Source: Novosphingobium mangrovisedimenti (lineage in GTDB: Bacteria; Pseudomonadota; Alphaproteobacteria; Sphingomonadales; Sphingomonadaceae). Taken from it: 64,000 nucleotides of DNA. The notes under the pieces are model-generated. The model saw nothing but the letters and a program-made list of their open reading frames with translations, was not told the origin of the DNA and did not search any database. The number at the start of each line of letters is the position of its first letter. The stretch's first letter is position 1. The stretch covers positions 124,001 through 188,000 of the forward strand of contig NZ_JANZXA010000007.1 in assembly GCF_025153475.1 (NCBI RefSeq), written 5' to 3'. Shown here piece after piece: positions 60,614-64,000 of the stretch. The position numbers were made by a program, and so were the translations under genes.

Positions 60614-62365
60614 CTAGAACTTGCGCACTTCTATCCCGTACTTGCGGATCGCGTAACCGATCTGGCGCGGCGTCAGGCCCAGCATGCGCGCGGCCTTGGC
60701 CTGAACCCAGCCGGTCGATTCAAGCGCCTTGAGCAGGTCGCGCTCGGCAACCTTGACGTTGTCGACCGGCGCATCCCTGACGACATCGCCTTCGGATGGC
60801 GCAAAGGCCGCGGGTTCGATCGGTGCCGGGGGCGGAGGCGGCGCCATGCCTCCACGGGGCTGGACGATGGGGAAAGGCGCCGACACGGCGGACTTCCACA
60901 AGGTGGACGACAGGCACTCGCCATTGCGGCAGGCGAAGTCCTCCTCGCCGATGCGATCCTCGTGCGCGAGCGTTGCCGTGCGGCGGATGCAGTTTTCCAG
61001 TTCGCGCACGTTGCCGGGGAAATAGCAACTTTCCAGCACGCGGACCGCCGAGGAGGAAAGCTGGTGTTCGGTATGATGCTCTTCGTCGAAGCGGCGCAGG
61101 AACTCCCGCGCGAGCTGGGGAATGTCCTCGCGCCGGTCGCGCAAGGCCGGCAGGCGGATCGAGACGACATTGATGCGGTAATAGAGATCGGCGCGGAACT
61201 CGCCCTTGGTGACCAGTTCCTCCAGATTGCGGTTGGTCGCGCAGACCAGCCGGACATCGACCTTGATCGTCTGCGTCCCGCCGACGCGCTCGAACTCGCC
61301 CTCCTGCAGCACGCGCAGCAGCTTCACCTGGAAGGCGGGCGTGGTGTCGCCGATTTCATCGAGGAAGAGCGTCCCGCCGTCGGCCAGTTCGAAGCGGCCC
61401 TTGCGCTGCGCGACGGCGCCGGTGAAGGCGCCCTTCTCGTGCCCGAACAGCTCCGATTCCAGCACGGATTCGGGCAGCGCGGCACAGTTGAGCTTGATGA
61501 AGGGCTTCTTGGATCGCGGCGAGAAATCGTGCGTGGCGCGCGCGAACAGCTCCTTGCCCGTGCCCGATTCCCCGCGCAGCAACACGGCCGAGTGGCTGCG
61601 GGCAACGCGCTGTATCTGCTGCAGCGCGTCCTGAAGCGCCGGGCTCGTGCCCACGATCCCGATGTCCTTGACGTTGCCCCTCTTCGCGCTGCCCCCCTTG
61701 GGCGCCGTATCGCGAACAAGGCCCTTTTCCAGCAGGCGTTGTTGTTCCATCAACCGCTCACGGTCGCGCTGGACCATCTCGAGCAGGCGGACGGTTTGGC
61801 CGATCAGGTTGGCAACCATGGTGAGGAAGCGCACATCCTCGTCGGCGGCATGATAGGTCGTGCTCTCGTCCCAGATCTGCTCGATGGTCAGCGTGCCAAT
61901 GACATTGTTGCGGTCCTTGATCGGCACGCCGATGAAGGACACCCGGCTTTCCGCCCCCCGCGGCCCGTCAAAGCTCCAGTCGGGGAAGAGCGAGCTGTTC
62001 TCCATGTTCTTGACGACGACGGGCATACCCGTCTGGAAAATGCGGCCCACCGCCCTTTCGGGAATGCGGCCGAACCAGGCCCCGGCCCTCTCCTCGCTCC
62101 AGCCGATGCCCACGACATTGACCGGCGTCCCCTCCTCGTCGACCAGAGTGACGAGGCCGTGACGCATGTCGAGAAAGCTGGACAGCAGCGTGAGCACATT
62201 GGCCAGAGTGTCTTCGAGACGCCCGGGCACCGCCAGCACCTTGGAAATCTCGTAGACGCCCCGCAGCGCCATGTCCGCGCGCGTATGGTTGGGTTGCCGG
62301 CTATACGTGTTCACATGGAATCCAGACGCTGGCGTGTTCGAGTGGCTGATGGCGTGACTGACCAT
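60614..62365 (-). CDS. nifA: Nitrogen fixation sigma-54 activator NifA
   Basis: A 583-residue sigma-54 activator. GAF domain (about 35-195); AAA+ domain with Walker A GESGTGKE (265-272), the sigma-54 contact loop GAFTGA (312-317) and Walker [11 protein letters not shown]-terminal helix-turn-helix (about 541-583, [20 protein letters not shown]). Between AAA+ end and linker lies the cysteine pattern Cys447-x11-Cys459-x19-Cys479-x4-Cys484, the signature of oxygen-sensitive alphaproteobacterial NifA. It turns on nif/fix genes when oxygen is low. It is next to fixCX. I see no clear -24/-12 promoter in the 187-base leader. Confidence 0.95.
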   Translation of the reverse strand: MVSHAISHSNTPASGFHVNTYSRQPNHTRADMALRGVYEISKVLAVPGRLEDTLANVLTLLSSFLDMRHGLVTLVDEEGTPVNVVGIGWSEERAGAWFGRIPERAVGRIFQTGMPVVVKNMENSSLFPDWSFDGPRGAESRVSFIGVPIKDRNNVIGTLTIEQIWDESTTYHAADEDVRFLTMVANLIGQTVRLLEMVQRDRERLMEQQRLLEKGLVRDTAPKGGSAKRGNVKDIGIVGTSPALQDALQQIQRVARSHSAVLLRGESGTGKELFARATHDFSPRSKKPFIKLNCAALPESVLESELFGHEKGAFTGAVAQRKGRFELADGGTLFLDEIGDTTPAFQVKLLRVLQEGEFERVGGTQTIKVDVRLVCATNRNLEELVTKGEFRADLYYRINVVSIRLPALRDRREDIPQLAREFLRRFDEEHHTEHQLSSSAVRVLESCYFPGNVRELENCIRRTATLAHEDRIGEEDFACRNGECLSSTLWKSAVSAPFPIVQPRGGMAPPPPPAPIEPAAFAPSEGDVVRDAPVDNVKVAERDLLKALESTGWVQAKAARMLGLTPRQIGYAIRKYGIEVRKF

Positions 62366-62552
62366 GACGGAAACCTTTCTGCCGTCAGGACATCTTCCCC
62401 ACTACCTGCCGCTTTCAATCCGCCCGATCGGATGCCGGGAAATTTTGCGTCGAAGTGAAAAAGTCTCAGATTTCCGCCGATTCGACAAGCAATGAGTATG
62501 CTTTCCTACAATTAATAACGGCTCGCAATTGCACCTTTGCAAAGTCGTTGTT

Positions 62553-62858
62553 TTATCCGAACTTGTAGAGAACGCCGAAACCGCCGCGCGGATAGTTCCA
62601 CTCGATTTCACCCGTCTTGCGGGTGACGATGCGGCATGTCCCGCATTCGAGGCATCCGTCGGCGGCAACCTCGACCTGACCCGATTCGGTCTGCGTGTAG
62701 CAACCGGCCGGGCACAGCGTGGTCATGGCCATGAGACTGGGCGAAGGCACGGTGTGCGCCTTGACCTTGATATGCGGCCTGCCCGCATCGACCAGATAGC
62801 GGTTCTGGAAGAGCTTTTCCTCCACCTTGGCGCGCGGCGCCATCATCGCATCACTCAT
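62553..62858 (-). CDS. fixX: Ferredoxin-like protein FixX
   Basis: A 101-residue ferredoxin-like partner of FixABC, which passes electrons toward nitrogenase. Cysteines Cys49 and Cys53 (LCPAGCY) and Cys69, Cys72, Cys75 (CLECGTC) provide Fe-S ligands. The end [15 protein letters not shown] is typical of FixX. AAGGAG lies 7 bases before ATG 62858. It follows fixC by 36 bases on the same strand and precedes nifA. Confidence 0.95.
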   Translation of the reverse strand: MSDAMMAPRAKVEEKLFQNRYLVDAGRPHIKVKAHTVPSPSLMAMTTLCPAGCYTQTESGQVEVAADGCLECGTCRIVTRKTGEIEWNYPRGGFGVLYKFG

Positions 62859-62894
62859 AAGCCCGCTCCTTTATGTGTCGTGAAATCGTGCCTG

Positions 62895-64000
62895 TCAGCG
62901 CCATGCCCTGACGAGCTTGAAGGCATCGCCCATCATGCCCCACAGGGTGCGCGTCTCGCGGAAATTGCGGAAGATCGACTTTTCCTTGGAAACCTTGTCG
63001 ATGCCGTCGACGCGGAACCATGTCTGCATCGCCTGGCTGATCAGCCTGGGGTAGGTGCCGAAGAAGTTGCCCTTGTTCTTGTGCAACAGGTCCGGGATGC
63101 CCTTGTACTTCTTGAGGTCCTTCATGACAAAGGTCTGCCCCAGCCGCTTTTCATACTCGGCAAGGTTCGCCGCCGACATTTCCTCACGCTTGCGGGTGAG
63201 CGAAACGACGGTTTCGGCGGCAACGCGCCCCGTGGTCATCGCAAGGTTGGAGCCTTCCCGGTGCACGGCATTGACGAACTGGCCTGCATCGCCGACCACG
63301 ATCCAACCCGCGCCGGTAAGCTGCGGTATCGCCTTGTAACCGCCCTCGGGAATGAGGTGCGCGGCGTATTCCTTGCACTCGGAACCGGCCAGCAACGGCT
63401 TGATCGAGGGGTGGTTCTTGAACGCTTCGAGCAGCTCGTTCGGCGTCACGTTGGTCTCGGCGAAATCCGAAACGATGCAGCCGATGCCGACCGAGATCGA
63501 TTCCTCGTTGGTGTAGAGGAAGCCGGTGCCTGTCATGCCCTTGGTGATCGTGCCCATCGCCTCGATCACCACGCCTTCGTTGCCGGTGAGGTTGAAGCGC
63601 GCCTCGATCGTCTCGCGCGGGAGAAAGTGCATTTCCTTGACCGCGAGCGCGACGCTCTCGGGCGAAACCTCGTTACGCAGGCCCGAGCGCTGGCCGACAA
63701 GGCCGTTTACACCTTCGGCCAGGACCACGACATTGGCCATGATCGGCGCGCCCTGACGATCGGTGCGCACGCCGATGACCTTGCCCGAGAGATCCTTCAC
63801 CAGTTCGGTCACGGTGGTCTCGTAGAGCACCAGCGCGCCGGCTTCCTTCACCTTGGAGGAAAACCACTTGTCGAACTGCGCGCGCAGGATCGTGTAGCGG
63901 TTCGGCTTCTCCTCGTTGAAGTCGTCCGAGCGGTAATGCATGCCGGTGTGCGACTTGTCGTCCATCGTCCACATGCGCTGTTCGATCACGTGGCGTTCCA
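62895..64000 (-). CDS. fixC: FixC electron-transfer flavoprotein-quinone oxidoreductase (partial, 3' part)
   Basis: The open frame runs from the stop at 62895 past the window edge, giving about 368 C-terminal residues of a protein usually near 435; the start and FAD-binding N-terminus are outside. Recognisable parts: [58 protein letters not shown] (FAD site, DAG motif) and [10 protein letters not shown]. FixC works with FixA, FixB and FixX to split electrons between quinone and ferredoxin/flavodoxin for nitrogenase. fixAB are expected just outside the window. Confidence 0.93.
   Translation of the reverse strand, partial: ERHVIEQRMWTMDDKSHTGMHYRSDDFNEEKPNRYTILRAQFDKWFSSKVKEAGALVLYETTVTELVKDLSGKVIGVRTDRQGAPIMANVVVLAEGVNGLVGQRSGLRNEVSPESVALAVKEMHFLPRETIEARFNLTGNEGVVIEAMGTITKGMTGTGFLYTNEESISVGIGCIVSDFAETNVTPNELLEAFKNHPSIKPLLAGSECKEYAAHLIPEGGYKAIPQLTGAGWIVVGDAGQFVNAVHREGSNLAMTTGRVAAETVVSLTRKREEMSAANLAEYEKRLGQTFVMKDLKKYKGIPDLLHKNKGNFFGTYPRLISQAMQTWFRVDGIDKVSKEKSIFRNFRETRTLWGMMGDAFKLVRAWR

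Noticed and set aside
62366-62552. Sigma-54 (-24/-12) promoter or NifA/FNR-type site upstream of nifA
   Set aside because: I searched by eye for TGGCAC-N5-TTGC, TGT-N10-ACA and TTGAT-N4-ATCAA on the minus strand and found no convincing match.

Overview
The window looks like chromosomal DNA of a GC-rich sphingomonad (Alphaproteobacteria; a Novosphingobium-like organism is my best guess). The basis is the gene content: a zwf-edd-glk-eda Entner-Doudoroff cluster, paired OprP-type porins, large TonB receptors, an arginine-succinyltransferase cluster, the sphingomonad-style short repeat TCCTGAGCTTGTCGAAGG, and nifA next to fixCX, which points to a nitrogen fixer. No rRNA, tRNA or CRISPR array was recognised.

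Layout. 1-4962 (minus): a two-gene transglutaminase / circularly permuted ATP-grasp operon, cut by the window edge. 5095-8826: ppk1 and ppx, making and degrading polyphosphate. 8830-16102 (minus): a compact type IV secretion operon, virB2-B3-B4-B6-B9-B10-B11, without virB1, B5, B7, B8 or virD4. 16317-16694: a small TPR protein. 16985-21352: a lipoprotein and a TonB receptor behind a PHO box. 21485-24935: a GDT1-type cation transporter, a PhoB paralogue with a degenerate receiver, and a divergent plcP-agt lipid-remodelling pair; the last two genes or pairs are each preceded by a PHO box. 25020-30010: a cytochrome c/PQQ dehydrogenase, a phosphotransferase-like protein, an IclR regulator and a luciferase-like monooxygenase. 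30218-40139: pstSCAB-phoU-phoB, two divergent phosphate porins and phoR. 40437-48291: zwf, edd, glk, eda, ppc. 48448-50253: an AT-rich glycoside hydrolase gene that looks acquired. 50698-60473: a 3-hydroxyisobutyrate-dehydrogenase-like gene and an arginine-succinyltransferase cluster (DUF1338, astD, M20 hydrolase, astA, astB) interrupted by a TonB receptor and by repeats. 60614-64000 (minus): nifA, fixX and the 3' part of fixC.

Main theme. Six promoter regions carry PhoB-type half-sites with exact 11-base spacing: the lipoprotein/TonB receptor, the PhoB paralogue, plcP-agt, pstS and each of the two porins. So the window holds most of a phosphate-starvation regulon: sensor (PhoR, PstSCAB, PhoU), regulator (PhoB), outer-membrane entry (two porins and one TonB receptor with its lipoprotein) and membrane-lipid phosphate salvage (PlcP and Agt). 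The most unusual piece is the second PhoB-like regulator. Its DNA-binding domain resembles PhoB but its receiver lacks several switch residues, and it lies back to back with plcP-agt under its own PHO box. Other points of interest are the stripped-down secretion operon, the M20 hydrolase standing where astE would be expected, and two copies in opposite orientation of a roughly 90-base palindromic element around the astA-astB segment.
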